Below, one piece after another: positions 21,819 through 34,810 of a DNA stretch of 64,000 nucleotides. A program made the position numbers and the translations under genes. The first letter of the stretch is position 1, and every line of letters begins with the position of its first letter. The stretch is from Escherichia sp. E1V33 (GTDB lineage Bacteria; Pseudomonadota; Gammaproteobacteria; Enterobacterales; Enterobacteriaceae), in contig NZ_RHJI01000003.1 of the NCBI RefSeq assembly GCF_004211955.1, positions 303,853 through 367,852 on the forward strand. The letters run 5' to 3'. The notes below the pieces were generated by a model, which made no database searches, had not been told where the DNA came from, and worked only from the letters and a program-made list of their open reading frames with translations.

Positions 21819-21901
21819 AGATTTACTCGCGATAAGCTCGATTTGAAGGCATAGTTTATCATGCGCTTGAGGGGAAGCGTATTTCTCACGCGGGAGAGGA
21901 C

Positions 21902-23419
21902 ATGGCACAGATTGATTTCCGAAATAAAATAAACTGGCATCGTCGTTATCGTTCACCGCAGGGCGTTAAAACTGAACATGAGATCCTGCGGATCTTCGAG
22001 AGCGATCGCGGGCGTATTATCAACTCCCCGGCGATTCGCCGTTTGCAACAGAAGACCCAGGTCTTCCCACTTGAGCGCAATGCCGCCGTGCGCACGCGTC
22101 TTACCCACTCTATGGAAGTTCAGCAGGTGGGGCGTTATATCGCTAAAGAGATTTTAAGCCGCCTGAAAGAGCTTAAATTGCTGGAAGAGTACGGTCTGGA
22201 CGAGTTGACCGGGCCGTTTGAAAGCATTGTCGAAATGTCGTGCCTGATGCATGACATAGGAAATCCGCCGTTTGGTCATTTTGGCGAGGCAGCCATTAAT
22301 GACTGGTTCCGTCAGCGTTTGTACCCGGCGGATGCCGAAAGCCAGCCATTAACCGACGATCGCTGTAGCGTGGCAGCGTTGCGATTGAGGGAAGGGGAGG
22401 AGTCGCTCAACGACCTGCGGCGAAAAATTCGTCAGGACTTATGTCATTTTGAAGGTAATGCACAGGGTATTCGTCTGGTGCATACATTGATGCGGATGAA
22501 TCTTACCTGGGCGCAGGTAGGCGGTATTTTAAAATATACCCGTCCGGCATGGTGGCGTGGCGAAACGCCCGAGACTCACGATTATTTAATGAAAAAGCCG
22601 GGCTACTACCTTTCTGAAGAATTCTATATTGCGCGTTTACGTAAAGAACTTAATTTAGCACTTTACAGTCGCTTCCCATTAACGTGGATTATGGAAGCGG
22701 CCGACGATATATCTTATTGTGTGGCTGACCTTGAAGATGCGGTAGAAAAAAGAATATTTACCGTTGAACAGCTTTATCATCATCTGCATGAAGCGTGGGG
22801 CCAGCATGAGAACGGTTCTCTGTTTGCGCAGGTGGTAGAAAATGCCTGGGAAAAATCGCGCTCAAATAGCTTAAGTCGTAGCACGGAAGATCAGTTTTTT
22901 ATGTATTTACGCGTAAATACCTTAAATAAACTGGTGCCGTATGCGGCACAACGATTTATTGATAACTTACCTGCAATTTTTGCTGGAACCTTTAATCATG
23001 CACTGTTAGAAGATGCCAGTGAATGTAGCCAATTGCTGAAATTATATAAAAATGTCGCTGTAAAACATGTGTTTAGCCATCCAGATGTCGAGCAGCTTGA
23101 ATTGCAGGGCTACCGGGTGATTAGCGGTTTATTAGAGATATATCGACCGTTGTTAAACATGTCGTTATCAGACTTTACCGAACTTGTTGAAAAAGAACGT
23201 GTGAAACGTTTCCCCATTGAAACGCGTTTATTCCATAAGCTCTCAACGCGCCATCGCTTGGCCTATGTTGAGGCTGTCAGTAAATTATCGTCAGATTCAC
23301 CTGAGTTCCCGCTATGGGAATATTATTACCGCTGCCGGCTGTTACAGGATTATATCAGCGGTATGACAGACCTTTATGCGTGGGATGAATACCGACGTCT
23401 GATGGCCGTAGAACAATAA
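21902..23419 (+). CDS. dgt: Deoxyguanosinetriphosphate triphosphohydrolase
   Basis: Dgt hydrolyses dGTP to deoxyguanosine and tripolyphosphate and influences dNTP balance and mutation rate. It is an HD-domain enzyme of 505 residues. The metal ligands appear as [10 protein letters not shown] near 66-73, [15 protein letters not shown] (the HD pair near 117-118), and a late Asp in [16 protein letters not shown] near 268. It is divergent from mtn with an 83-bp spacer and precedes degP on the same strand. GAGAGGAC just before the ATG supports the start. Confidence 0.98.
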   Translation: MAQIDFRNKINWHRRYRSPQGVKTEHEILRIFESDRGRIINSPAIRRLQQKTQVFPLERNAAVRTRLTHSMEVQQVGRYIAKEILSRLKELKLLEEYGLDELTGPFESIVEMSCLMHDIGNPPFGHFGEAAINDWFRQRLYPADAESQPLTDDRCSVAALRLREGEESLNDLRRKIRQDLCHFEGNAQGIRLVHTLMRMNLTWAQVGGILKYTRPAWWRGETPETHDYLMKKPGYYLSEEFYIARLRKELNLALYSRFPLTWIMEAADDISYCVADLEDAVEKRIFTVEQLYHHLHEAWGQHENGSLFAQVVENAWEKSRSNSLSRSTEDQFFMYLRVNTLNKLVPYAAQRFIDNLPAIFAGTFNHALLEDASECSQLLKLYKNVAVKHVFSHPDVEQLELQGYRVISGLLEIYRPLLNMSLSDFTELVEKERVKRFPIETRLFHKLSTRHRLAYVEAVSKLSSDSPEFPLWEYYYRCRLLQDYISGMTDLYAWDEYRRLMAVEQ

Positions 23420-23475
23420 CCAGGCTTTTGTAAAGACGGACAATAAATTTTTACTTTTTGCAGAAACTTTAGTTC

Positions 23476-23503
23476 GGAACTTCGCGCTATAAAACGAATC
23501 TGA
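23476..23503 (+). promoter_or_regulatory. Sigma-E promoter of degP
   Basis: The -35 GGAACTT (23476-23482) and -10 TCTGA (23499-23503) are 16 bp apart, matching the sigma-E consensus. A GTAAA direct-repeat-like site at 23430-23444 upstream could be the CpxR box known for degP; only its first half is a good match. Confidence 0.88.
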
Positions 23504-23548
23504 AGAACACAGCAATTTTGCGTTATCTGTTAATCGAGACTGAAATAC

Positions 23549-24976
23549 ATGAAAAAAACCACATTAGCACTGAGTGCACTGGCTCTGAGTTTAGGTTTGG
23601 CGTTATCTCCGCTCTCTGCAACGGCGGCTGAGACTTCTTCAGCAACGACAGCCCAGCAGATGCCAAGCCTTGCACCGATGCTCGAAAAGGTGATGCCTTC
23701 AGTGGTCAGCATTAACGTAGAAGGTAGCACAACCGTTAATACGCCGCGTATGCCGCGTAATTTCCAGCAGTTCTTCGGTGATGATTCCCCGTTCTGCCAG
23801 GAAGGTTCTCCGTTCCAGAGCTCCCCGTTCTGTCAGGGCGGTGGACAAGGTGGTAACGGCGGTGGCCAGCAACAAAAATTCATGGCGCTGGGTTCTGGCG
23901 TCATTATTGATGCCGATAAAGGCTATGTCGTGACTAACAACCACGTTGTCGATAACGCGACGGTCATTAAAGTTCAACTGAGCGATGGCCGTAAGTTCGA
24001 CGCGAAGATGGTCGGCAAAGATCCGCGCTCTGATATCGCGCTGATCCAGATCCAGAACCCGAAAAACCTGACCGCGATTAAGATGGCGGATTCCGATGCG
24101 CTGCGCGTGGGTGATTACACTGTCGCTATCGGTAACCCGTTTGGTCTGGGCGAGACAGTAACTTCCGGTATCGTCTCTGCACTGGGGCGTAGCGGTCTGA
24201 ACGCCGAAAACTACGAAAACTTTATCCAGACGGACGCAGCAATCAACCGGGGCAACTCCGGTGGTGCGCTGGTGAACCTGAACGGTGAACTGATCGGTAT
24301 TAACACCGCGATCCTTGCACCAGACGGCGGTAACATCGGTATCGGTTTTGCTATCCCGAGCAACATGGTGAAAAACCTGACCTCACAAATGGTGGAATAT
24401 GGCCAGGTGAAACGCGGTGAGTTGGGCATTATGGGGACCGAGCTGAACTCTGAACTGGCGAAAGCGATGAAAGTTGACGCCCAGCGTGGCGCTTTCGTAA
24501 GCCAGGTTCTGCCGAACTCCTCTGCTGCAAAAGCGGGTATTAAAGCGGGTGATGTGATCACTTCACTGAACGGTAAGCCGATCAGCAGCTTTGCCGCGCT
24601 GCGTGCTCAGGTGGGTACTATGCCGGTGGGCAGCAAACTGACCCTGGGCTTGCTGCGCGATGGTAAGCAGGTCAACGTGAATCTGGAACTGCAGCAGAGC
24701 AGCCAGAATCAAGTTGATTCCAGCTCTATCTTCAACGGCATTGAAGGCGCTGAAATGAGCAATAAAGGCAAAGATCAGGGCGTAGTCGTGAACAACGTGA
24801 AAACCGGTACCCCGGCTGCGCAGATTGGCCTGAAAAAAGGTGATGTGATTATTGGCGCGAACCAGCAGACAGTGAAAAACATCGCTGAACTGCGTAAAGT
24901 TCTCGACAGCAAGCCGTCAGTGCTTGCGCTGAACATTCAGCGCGGCGATAGCACCATCTACCTGCTAATGCAATAA
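23549..24976 (+). CDS. degP: Periplasmic serine endoprotease and chaperone DegP
   Basis: DegP (HtrA) degrades or refolds misfolded envelope proteins. It has a signal peptide ending ATAAE (about residue 26). The trypsin-like domain has its catalytic triad in TNNHVVDN (His), DPRSDIALIQI (Asp) and GNSGGALVN (Ser). Two PDZ domains follow, each with a GIKAGDVI/GLKKGDVI carboxylate loop. It has 475 residues, one more than I recall for K-12, because of an extra Gly in the flexible LA-loop stretch CQGGGQGGNGGGQQQ. It is controlled by sigma-E, and a strong terminator follows. Confidence 0.98.
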   Translation: MKKTTLALSALALSLGLALSPLSATAAETSSATTAQQMPSLAPMLEKVMPSVVSINVEGSTTVNTPRMPRNFQQFFGDDSPFCQEGSPFQSSPFCQGGGQGGNGGGQQQKFMALGSGVIIDADKGYVVTNNHVVDNATVIKVQLSDGRKFDAKMVGKDPRSDIALIQIQNPKNLTAIKMADSDALRVGDYTVAIGNPFGLGETVTSGIVSALGRSGLNAENYENFIQTDAAINRGNSGGALVNLNGELIGINTAILAPDGGNIGIGFAIPSNMVKNLTSQMVEYGQVKRGELGIMGTELNSELAKAMKVDAQRGAFVSQVLPNSSAAKAGIKAGDVITSLNGKPISSFAALRAQVGTMPVGSKLTLGLLRDGKQVNVNLELQQSSQNQVDSSSIFNGIEGAEMSNKGKDQGVVVNNVKTGTPAAQIGLKKGDVIIGANQQTVKNIAELRKVLDSKPSVLALNIQRGDSTIYLLMQ

Positions 24977-24984
24977 TCTCCCTC

Positions 24985-25020
24985 AACCCCTTCCTGCAAA
25001 CGGGAAGGGGTTCTCTTTTC
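24985..25020 (+). terminator. Rho-independent terminator after degP
   Basis: Arms AACCCCTTCC (24985-24994) and GGAAGGGGTT (25003-25012) are followed by CTCTTTTC. Confidence 0.85.
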
Positions 25021-25063
25021 AATTTGTGACCCCCTCCACAACTCCATATTTCTCCGTCATCCT

Positions 25064-25079
25064 TTGTGCATTTGCACAA
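25064..25079. promoter_or_regulatory. Perfect palindrome upstream of cdaR, candidate operator
   Basis: TTGTGCA and TGCACAA flank a central TT, 51 bp before the cdaR start. A second GTGCACAA half-site occurs at about 25112-25119. The TGTG-CACA spacing is two bases too short for a CRP site. A CdaR autoregulatory site is my inference from position and symmetry. Confidence 0.5.
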
Positions 25080-25130
25080 TGCCGTACGTTGCATACTTCC
25101 TTATGCTAAACCGTGCACAACGGAGGGCTT

Positions 25131-26288
25131 ATGGCTGGCTGGCATCTTGATACCAAAATGGCGCAGGATATTGTGGCGCGCACCATGCGCATCATCGATA
25201 CCAATATCAACGTAATGGATGCTCGCGGGCGAATTATCGGCAGCGGCGATCGTGAGCGTATTGGTGAATTGCACGAAGGTGCATTACTGGTACTGTCGCA
25301 AGGGCGGGTGGTCGATATTGATGATGCGGTGGCGCGCCATCTGCACGGCGTACGTCAGGGGATTAACCTGCCGTTACGGCTGGAAGGCGAGATTGTCGGC
25401 GTTATCGGCCTGACCGGTGAACCGGAGCATTTGCGCAAATATGGTGAACTGGTCTGTATGACAGCGGAGATGATGCTGGAACAGTCGCGGTTGATGCACC
25501 TGCTGGCGCAGGATAGCCGACTGCGTGAAGAGTTAGTCATGCATCTGATTCAGGCTGAAGAAAATACGCCAGCGTTAACTGAATGGGCGCAACGACTGGG
25601 CATCGATCTCAATCAACCCCGAGTGGTGGCCATTGTCGAGGTCGACAGCGGTCAACTTGGCGTGGACAGCGCGATGGCGGAACTACAGCAACTGCAAAAT
25701 GCACTCACCACGCCGGAACGCAATAATCTGGTGGCGATAGTCTCGCTAACCGAAATGGTGGTGTTGAAACCGGCATTGAATACGTTTGGACGCTGGGATG
25801 CGGAAGACCATCGTAAGCGAGTAGAGCAACTTATTACTCGTATGAAGGAGTACGGTCAGCTGCGTTTTCGCGTGTCACTGGGCAATTATTTTACCGGTGC
25901 TGGCAGTATTGCGCGTTCTTATCGTACGGCGAAAACAACGATGGTAGTGGGTAAACAGCGGATGCCAGAAAATCGCTGCTATTTTTATCAGGATCTGATG
26001 CTACCAGTATTACTCGACAGTTTGCGTGGCGACTGGCAAGCCAATGAACTGGCGCGCCCTTTGGCACGGCTAAAAGCGATGGATAATAACGGATTGCTGC
26101 GGCGGACGCTGGCAGCGTGGTTTCGCCATAATGTGCAGCCGTTGGCAACGTCAAAGGCTTTGTTTATTCATCGTAATACCCTGGAGTATAGGCTTAATCG
26201 TATATCGGAACTGACCGGGCTGGATTTGGGCAATTTTGATGACAGGTTGCTGCTGTATGTTGCGTTGCAACTGGATGAAGAGCGGTAG
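25131..26288 (+). CDS. cdaR: Carbohydrate diacid regulator CdaR
   Basis: CdaR (SdaR) activates genes for glucarate, galactarate and glycerate use, and its own gene. The 385-residue protein starts MAGWHLDTKMAQDIVART after a clear GGAGGG site. It has the N-terminal sugar-diacid recognition domain (IIDTNINVMDARGRIIGSGD), a central GGDEF-like region, and a C-terminal PucR-type helix-turn-helix (ALFIHRNTLEYRLNRISELTGLDL, about 330-360). Six in-frame codons upstream were excluded because they overlap the ribosome site. It is monocistronic, and a boxC-like repeat follows. Confidence 0.96.
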   Translation: MAGWHLDTKMAQDIVARTMRIIDTNINVMDARGRIIGSGDRERIGELHEGALLVLSQGRVVDIDDAVARHLHGVRQGINLPLRLEGEIVGVIGLTGEPEHLRKYGELVCMTAEMMLEQSRLMHLLAQDSRLREELVMHLIQAEENTPALTEWAQRLGIDLNQPRVVAIVEVDSGQLGVDSAMAELQQLQNALTTPERNNLVAIVSLTEMVVLKPALNTFGRWDAEDHRKRVEQLITRMKEYGQLRFRVSLGNYFTGAGSIARSYRTAKTTMVVGKQRMPENRCYFYQDLMLPVLLDSLRGDWQANELARPLARLKAMDNNGLLRRTLAAWFRHNVQPLATSKALFIHRNTLEYRLNRISELTGLDLGNFDDRLLLYVALQLDEER

Positions 26289-26320
26289 GTTATGCGTTAA
26301 AGTCGAGGCGACACAGGCTT

Positions 26321-26360
26321 GTTCCCCTCACCCCGAAGGGAAGAGGGGACTGCCCGAGCT
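26321..26360. repeat. boxC-like element after cdaR
   Basis: The element GTTCCCCTCACCCCGAAGGG ... AGAGGGGACTGCCCGAGCT closely resembles the fuller copy at 30767-30820, with a shorter middle. It lies between convergent cdaR and yaeH. Confidence 0.7.
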
Positions 26361-26376
26361 AACCGTCAGTTCGGGA

Positions 26377-26763
26377 TTATTTACGCGTCAGTTTTTCCAG
26401 ATCCGCTTCAATCTCGCTGATCTTATTGGTCACTACCGACTCAAGATGACGTAAATCGTCGAGGATCTTACGCTTAAGATCAACTTCGCTACGATCGCGC
26501 TGGCAGATTTGATCAAGTTCATCAATGATATACCGCAGATTCGGGCTGATCTCCTGCACTTCTTTATAACCCTGACCCACACCATCGGCGACCACGGTTT
26601 TGCGCTGACGCGGATATTTAAACTTCACGCTCTTAGCGAAAAACTCGCCTTTGTCTTTCTGAAAATAGATTTTCAGAATATCGTTGTTGGCTTCCTGCCG
26701 GAGGCTGTAACGATCAATTTCTTCAGGATTGGTAATACCCAGACTTTTCAGATTGTCGTACAT
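26377..26763 (-). CDS. yaeH: DUF3461 family protein YaeH
   Basis: This conserved 128-residue cytosolic protein has no assigned function. It starts [19 protein letters not shown], has a lysine-rich middle ([22 protein letters not shown]), and ends in a predicted coiled coil (about 75-125: [19 protein letters not shown] ... [18 protein letters not shown]). Length and sequence match the E. coli protein. It stands alone between cdaR (convergent) and dapD (same strand, upstream). Confidence 0.95.
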   Translation of the reverse strand: MYDNLKSLGITNPEEIDRYSLRQEANNDILKIYFQKDKGEFFAKSVKFKYPRQRKTVVADGVGQGYKEVQEISPNLRYIIDELDQICQRDRSEVDLKRKILDDLRHLESVVTNKISEIEADLEKLTRK

Positions 26764-27073
26764 AGCGTTACCTCAAAATGAGTCAGTAAATTGTGCTTAT
26801 CTTAGCATTTGGCCTGGCCCGCCCGGCTCGACTGTGATCGCAGAAAGCCTTTTTCTTCCAGACTTCTATCATGGCGTAAAATTAATAAAATTACCTGCTT
26901 TATTCTGGCGATATTCCATGGGATGGATTAGCACATTTATCTTCGTTTTGCGAATTACATGACAGTTCGAAACAAGATGAAAAAGTATTTAAAAAAGGAG
27001 GAAGAATGAGTAGGACGAATAAATCTGAGCCAGAAAGCAAACGGGCAGCATCATGCTGCCCGTGTACGTACTC
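26764..27073. other. yaeH-dapD intergenic region lacking yaeI
   Basis: These 310 bp hold the yaeH upstream region and the dapD terminator. In K-12 I expect the phosphodiesterase gene yaeI (about 270 codons) here, on the plus strand. I see no trace of it: no fragment reading like its twin-arginine start or its metallophosphatase motifs in any frame. The only coding hint is a 23-codon ORF at 27006-27077. Confidence 0.7.
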
Positions 27074-27077
27074 TTAA
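27006..27077 (+). CDS. Possible 23-residue small ORF
   Basis: An ATG at 27006 is preceded by AAAAAAGGAGGAAGA, an excellent ribosome site. The frame reads [20 protein letters not shown] and three more residues before TAA. Its 3' half coincides with the dapD terminator hairpin, which is on the other strand, and its stop overlaps the dapD 3' end by 4 bases. No homology is known to me. It could be the leftover start of a lost gene or chance. Confidence 0.25.
27031..27063 (-). terminator. Rho-independent terminator after dapD
   Basis: On the minus strand ACGGGCAGCAT and ATGCTGCCCGT form an 11-bp stem around one central base (in practice a 5-base loop). TTGCTTTCTGG follows. Confidence 0.8.
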
Positions 27078-27898
27078 TCGATAGTGCGTAACAGTTCGTT
27101 AATACCAACTTTACCGCGAGTTTTCGCGTCAACTTTCTTAACGATAACCGCACAGTAAAGGCTGTATTTACCATCTTTTGATGGCAGGTTGCCAGAAACC
27201 ACCACCGAACCTGCCGGTACGCGACCGTAGTGGATTTCGCCGGTTTCACGGTCGTAAATACGGGTGCTCTGACCGATGTATACGCCCATGGAAATGACGG
27301 AACCTTCTTCGACAATCACGCCCTCAACGACCTCAGAACGTGCGCCGATGAAGCAGTTATCTTCAATAATGGTCGGGTTAGCCTGCAGCGGTTCCAGCAC
27401 GCCACCAATGCCTACGCCGCCAGACAGATGCACGTTTTTACCAATCTGCGCACAGGAACCGACGGTGGCCCAGGTATCAACCATCGTACCTTCATCAACG
27501 TATGCGCCGATGTTGACGTAAGATGGCATCAGCACGGTATTACGGGCGATAAATGCACCCTGACGTACTGCTGCTGGTGGTACGACGCGGAAGCCTTCTT
27601 TCTGGAAACGCGCTTCATCGTAGTTAGCGAATTTCATCGGCACTTTATCGAAGTAGCGGCTTTCTGCCCCTTCGATCACCTGATTATCATTAATACGGAA
27701 AGAGAGCAGCACCGCTTTTTTCAACCACTGATGCGTCACCCACTGACCGTCAATTTTTTCCGCAACACGCAGTGCGCCGGAATCCAGCAGTGCGATCACC
27801 TGATTTACCGCTTCGCGGGTAACGGTGTCTGCATTGGCTGGCGTGATCTCGGCACGGCGTTCAAAAGCGGTTTCAATAATGTTCTGTAACTGCTGCAT
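27074..27898 (-). CDS. dapD: Tetrahydrodipicolinate N-succinyltransferase
   Basis: DapD uses succinyl-CoA to succinylate tetrahydrodipicolinate in the lysine/meso-diaminopimelate pathway, feeding both protein and peptidoglycan synthesis. The 274-residue protein has an N-terminal helical domain, then a left-handed beta-helix of hexapeptide repeats (about 105-235: [20 protein letters not shown] ... [22 protein letters not shown]), and a C-terminal [12 protein letters not shown] segment. It is 30 bp downstream of glnD on the same strand and ends at a clear terminator. Confidence 0.99.
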
Positions 27899-27928
27899 TG
27901 TTAAACTCTTTTCATATCAGTAAACACA

Positions 27929-30619
<2,691 letters not shown>

Positions 30620-30633
30620 TTAAATTATCGCAT

Positions 30634-30660
30634 TAAAAAAGCCGGCATTCGCCGGCTTCA
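30634..30660 (-). terminator. Rho-independent terminator downstream of map
   Basis: On the minus strand GCCGGC and GCCGGC (self-complementary arms) enclose a 4-base loop and are followed by TTTTTT. It separates map transcripts from glnD. Confidence 0.85.
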
Positions 30661-30703
30661 GATGACTGACAAACTGGCTCAATAGCCACAATAGACACGC
30701 TTT

Positions 30704-30820
30704 TCCCCCTCGCCCTTTTAGGGAGAGGGGCGGGGTGAGGGTAATTATTCGCACCAGAGCTGGTCTGTTCCCCTCACCCTAACCCTCTCCCCAGAAGGGG
30801 CGAGGGGACTGTCCGAGCTC
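30704..30820. repeat. Pair of inverted boxC-like elements between map and glnD
   Basis: The unit at 30704-30743 (CCCCCTCGCCC ... GGGGTGAGGGTAA) is roughly the reverse complement of the unit at 30767-30820 (CCCCTCACCCTAACCCTCTC ... GGGGCGAGGGGACTGTCCGAG). Together they can fold into one long G+C-rich hairpin. Single copies of the family occur at 7269 and 26321. Confidence 0.8.
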
Positions 30821-30859
30821 TTTTTTAGACCTTGTCATCAGTCTGAAGCCAGCTTTATT

Positions 30860-31654
30860 TTATTCGTCGTGCGAGATTATCGCCGGGATGGTGTCATCCT
30901 TGCGTAGCGTCAGAATTTCGCAGCCGTTATCTGTCACCACAATAGTATGCTCGTATTGTGCAGACAAGCTGCGATCTTTGGTTTTTACCGTCCAGCCATC
31001 TTTCATGGTGCGGATCTCTTTTTTACCCGCGTTGACCATTGGCTCGATAGTGAAGGTCATCCCCGGTTTCAGCACGACGTTGGTTTCAGGGGAGTCATAG
31101 TGCAGTACCTGCGGTTCTTCATGGAAGCCACGACCAATACCGTGTCCGCAATATTCGCGAACGACAGAGAAGCCTTCTGCTTCGACAAATTTCTGAATCG
31201 CTGCACCGATTTCGCGCAGATTGATGCCTGGCTTCACCATACGCAGCGCCAGGTACAGGCTTTCTTGCGTGATGCGACACAGACGTTCTCCCATGATGGT
31301 TGGCTTACCGACGATAAACATTTTCGAGGTATCACCGTGGAAACCATCCTTAATAACGGTGACATCGATGTTAACGATGTCGCCATCTTTCAGCAGCTTG
31401 GTATCGTCCGGAATACCGTGGCACACCACTTCATTAATAGAGATGCAAACGGATTTCGGATAACCGTGATAGCCGAGGCAGGCAGAAACCGCGTGTTGTT
31501 CATTAACAATGTAATCATTACAGATGCGATCCAGCTCGCCGGTGCTGACGCCCGGTTTAACATACGGTTCGATCATCTCCAGCACTTCGGCAGCCAGGCG
31601 GCCAGCGACGCGCATTTTTTCAATATCTTCAGGGGTCTTGATTGAGATAGCCAT
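30860..31654 (-). CDS. map: Methionine aminopeptidase, type I
   Basis: Map removes the initiator methionine from nascent proteins when the second residue is small; it is essential. The 264-residue protein carries the five metal ligands in their usual contexts: VNIDVTVIKDGFHGDTSKMF (D97, D108), GHGIGRGFHEEP (H171), FTIEPMVNAG (E204) and QYEHTIVVT (E235). It is divergent from rpsB across a 367-bp region that contains the rpsB promoter and leader. It is followed by boxC-like repeats and a terminator. Confidence 0.99.
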   Translation of the reverse strand: MAISIKTPEDIEKMRVAGRLAAEVLEMIEPYVKPGVSTGELDRICNDYIVNEQHAVSACLGYHGYPKSVCISINEVVCHGIPDDTKLLKDGDIVNIDVTVIKDGFHGDTSKMFIVGKPTIMGERLCRITQESLYLALRMVKPGINLREIGAAIQKFVEAEGFSVVREYCGHGIGRGFHEEPQVLHYDSPETNVVLKPGMTFTIEPMVNAGKKEIRTMKDGWTVKTKDRSLSAQYEHTIVVTDNGCEILTLRKDDTIPAIISHDE

Positions 31655-31799
31655 TAATTCTGTCCATCAGCGTCGGTGATACCGACAATATATATGTAAG
31701 TGCCGTCAATGGTATCACACCCGGGCAAATTGAGAATCATTCTGAATTTCGCCAAACGTGCCACTGAACGTTTTCTATAATAGAAAATTCATCGTCTGA

Positions 31800-32747
<948 letters not shown>

Positions 32748-32760
32748 TAAGGCTTGATAA

Positions 32761-32887
32761 CTCCCCCAAAATAGTTCGAGTTGCAGAAAGGCGGCAAGCT
32801 CGAGAATTCCCGGGAGCTTACATCAGTAAGTGACCGAGATGAGCGAGCGAAGGCAAAGCACCTGCGGCGCGAAATATGAAGGGGGAG
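32761..32887. repeat. Long foldback element between rpsB and tsf
   Basis: The ends CTCCCCC (32761-32767) and GGGGGAG (32881-32887) are perfect inverted repeats. Inside are GTTGCAG facing CTGCGGC, and a central small hairpin with arms CTTAC and GTAAG. The core GGAGCTTACATCAGTAAGTG, followed by GAGCGAG, resembles the element at 34811-34880. It is presumably transcribed in the rpsB-tsf mRNA. Confidence 0.7.
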
Positions 32888-32920
32888 AGCCCTTATAGAC
32901 CAGGTAGTACACGTTTGGTT

Positions 32921-32947
32921 AGGGGGCCTGCATATGGCCCCCTTTTT
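32921..32947 (+). terminator. Attenuator-like terminator between rpsB and tsf
   Basis: Arms GGGGGCC (32922-32928) and GGCCCCC (32936-32942) with a 7-base loop are followed by TTTTT. Because tsf is expressed with rpsB, it probably works as a partial terminator that adjusts the S2 to EF-Ts ratio. Confidence 0.85.
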
Positions 32948-33004
32948 CACTTTTATATCTGTGCGGTTTAATGCCGGGCAGATCACATCTCCGAGGATTT
33001 TAGA

Positions 33005-33856
33005 ATGGCTGAAATTACCGCATCCCTGGTAAAAGAGCTGCGTGAGCGTACTGGCGCAGGCATGATGGATTGCAAAAAAGCACTGACTGAAGCTAACGGC
33101 GACATCGAGCTGGCAATCGAAAACATGCGTAAGTCCGGTGCTATCAAAGCAGCGAAAAAAGCAGGCAACGTTGCTGCTGACGGCGTGATCAAAACCAAAA
33201 TCGACGGCAACTACGGCATCATTCTGGAAGTTAACTGCCAGACTGACTTCGTAGCGAAAGACGCTGGTTTCCAGGCGTTCGCAGACAAAGTTCTGGACGC
33301 AGCTGTAGCTGGCAAAATCACTGACGTTGAAGTTCTGAAAGCACAGTTCGAAGAAGAGCGTGTTGCACTGGTAGCGAAAATCGGTGAAAACATCAACATT
33401 CGCCGCGTTGCTGCGCTGGAAGGCGACGTTCTGGGTTCTTATCAGCACGGTGCGCGTATCGGCGTTCTGGTTGCTGCTAAAGGCGCTGACGAAGAGCTGG
33501 TTAAACACATCGCTATGCACGTTGCTGCAAGCAAACCAGAATTCATCAAACCAGAAGACGTATCCGCTGAAGTGGTAGAGAAAGAATACCAGGTACAGCT
33601 GGACATCGCGATGCAGTCTGGTAAGCCGAAAGAAATCGCAGAGAAAATGGTTGAAGGCCGCATGAAGAAATTCACCGGCGAAGTTTCTCTGACCGGCCAG
33701 CCGTTCGTTATGGAACCGGCAAAAACTGTTGGTCAGCTGCTGAAAGAGCATAACGCTGAAGTGACTGGCTTCATCCGCTTCGAAGTAGGTGAAGGCATCG
33801 AGAAAGTTGAGACTGACTTTGCAGCAGAAGTTGCTGCGATGTCCAAGCAGTCTTAA
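33005..33856 (+). CDS. tsf: Elongation factor Ts
   Basis: EF-Ts exchanges GDP for GTP on EF-Tu. The 283-residue protein starts [27 protein letters not shown], the N-terminal UBA-like module. The TDFV motif that contacts the EF-Tu G domain follows in [17 protein letters not shown] (near residue 80), then the two core subdomains and the coiled coil. It has favoured codons throughout. It is second in rpsB-tsf, behind a 257-bp spacer with a foldback and an attenuator, and is followed by a strong terminator. Confidence 0.99.
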   Translation: MAEITASLVKELRERTGAGMMDCKKALTEANGDIELAIENMRKSGAIKAAKKAGNVAADGVIKTKIDGNYGIILEVNCQTDFVAKDAGFQAFADKVLDAAVAGKITDVEVLKAQFEEERVALVAKIGENINIRRVAALEGDVLGSYQHGARIGVLVAAKGADEELVKHIAMHVAASKPEFIKPEDVSAEVVEKEYQVQLDIAMQSGKPKEIAEKMVEGRMKKFTGEVSLTGQPFVMEPAKTVGQLLKEHNAEVTGFIRFEVGEGIEKVETDFAAEVAAMSKQS

Positions 33857-33862
33857 TTATCG

Positions 33863-33893
33863 AAAAGGAGCCGCCTGAGGGCGGCTTCTTTTT
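33863..33893 (+). terminator. Rho-independent terminator after tsf
   Basis: Arms GCCGCC (33870-33875) and GGCGGC (33880-33885) are flanked by AAAA upstream and TTCTTTTT downstream. Confidence 0.92.
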
Positions 33894-34002
33894 ACGCCCA
33901 TCTTGTAAATTCAGCTAACCCTTATGGGGCGGCGCTGAAAAGCGACGTACAATGTCGCTGGTATTAATTCATTTCAATCGTTGACAGTCTCAGGAAAGAA
34001 AC

Positions 34003-34728
34003 ATGGCTACCAATGCAAAACCCGTCTATAAACGCATTCTGCTTAAGTTGAGTGGCGAAGCTCTGCAGGGCACGGAAGGCTTCGGTATTGATGCAAGCAT
34101 ACTGGATCGCATGGCTCAGGAAATCAAAGAGCTGGTTGAACTGGGTATTCAGGTTGGTGTGGTGATTGGTGGGGGTAACCTGTTCCGTGGCGCTGGTCTG
34201 GCGAAAGCGGGTATGAACCGCGTTGTGGGCGACCACATGGGGATGCTGGCTACCGTAATGAATGGTCTGGCAATGCGTGATGCACTGCACCGCGCCTATG
34301 TGAACGCTCGTCTGATGTCCGCTATTCCGTTGAATGGCGTGTGCGACAGTTACAGCTGGGCAGAAGCTATCAGCCTGTTGCGCAACAACCGTGTGGTTAT
34401 TCTCTCCGCTGGTACGGGCAACCCGTTCTTTACCACCGACTCCGCAGCGTGCCTGCGTGGTATCGAAATTGAAGCTGATGTGGTGCTGAAAGCGACCAAA
34501 GTTGATGGTGTGTTTACCGCTGACCCAGCGAAAGATCCAACTGCAACTATGTATGAGCAGCTGACTTACAGCGAAGTGCTGGAAAAAGAACTGAAAGTCA
34601 TGGACCTGGCGGCCTTTACGCTGGCTCGTGACCACAAATTACCGATTCGTGTTTTCAACATGAACAAACCGGGTGCGCTGCGCCGTGTGGTAATGGGTGA
34701 AAAAGAAGGAACATTAATCACGGAATAA
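34003..34728 (+). CDS. pyrH: Uridylate kinase
   Basis: PyrH phosphorylates UMP to UDP. It is a hexameric enzyme of the amino-acid-kinase fold, activated by GTP and inhibited by UTP. In the 241-residue protein the phosphate-binding stretches [14 protein letters not shown] and [11 protein letters not shown], and the UMP-site [12 protein letters not shown], are all intact. The ATG at 34003 follows AGGAAAGAAAC. It is separated from tsf by a terminator and from frr by 291 bp, so it probably has its own promoter. Confidence 0.99.
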   Translation: MATNAKPVYKRILLKLSGEALQGTEGFGIDASILDRMAQEIKELVELGIQVGVVIGGGNLFRGAGLAKAGMNRVVGDHMGMLATVMNGLAMRDALHRAYVNARLMSAIPLNGVCDSYSWAEAISLLRNNRVVILSAGTGNPFFTTDSAACLRGIEIEADVVLKATKVDGVFTADPAKDPTATMYEQLTYSEVLEKELKVMDLAAFTLARDHKLPIRVFNMNKPGALRRVVMGEKEGTLITE

Positions 34729-34810
34729 TTCCCGTGATGGATAAATAAGGGTAAGATTCCGCATAAGTATCGCGGGGGCGTAAGTCTGGTTATGAGGCGT
34801 TATTGTTGTA

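Noticed and set aside
30704..30820. Repeated G+C-rich units considered as a CRISPR array
   Set aside because: There are only two units, inverted rather than direct, with no regular unique spacers and no cas genes.
32799..32814. Overlapping XhoI, EcoRI and SmaI sites that look like a cloning linker
   Set aside because: They are part of the foldback element between rpsB and tsf, continuous with its paired arms. I recall the same bases in natural E. coli sequence, so this is not vector contamination.
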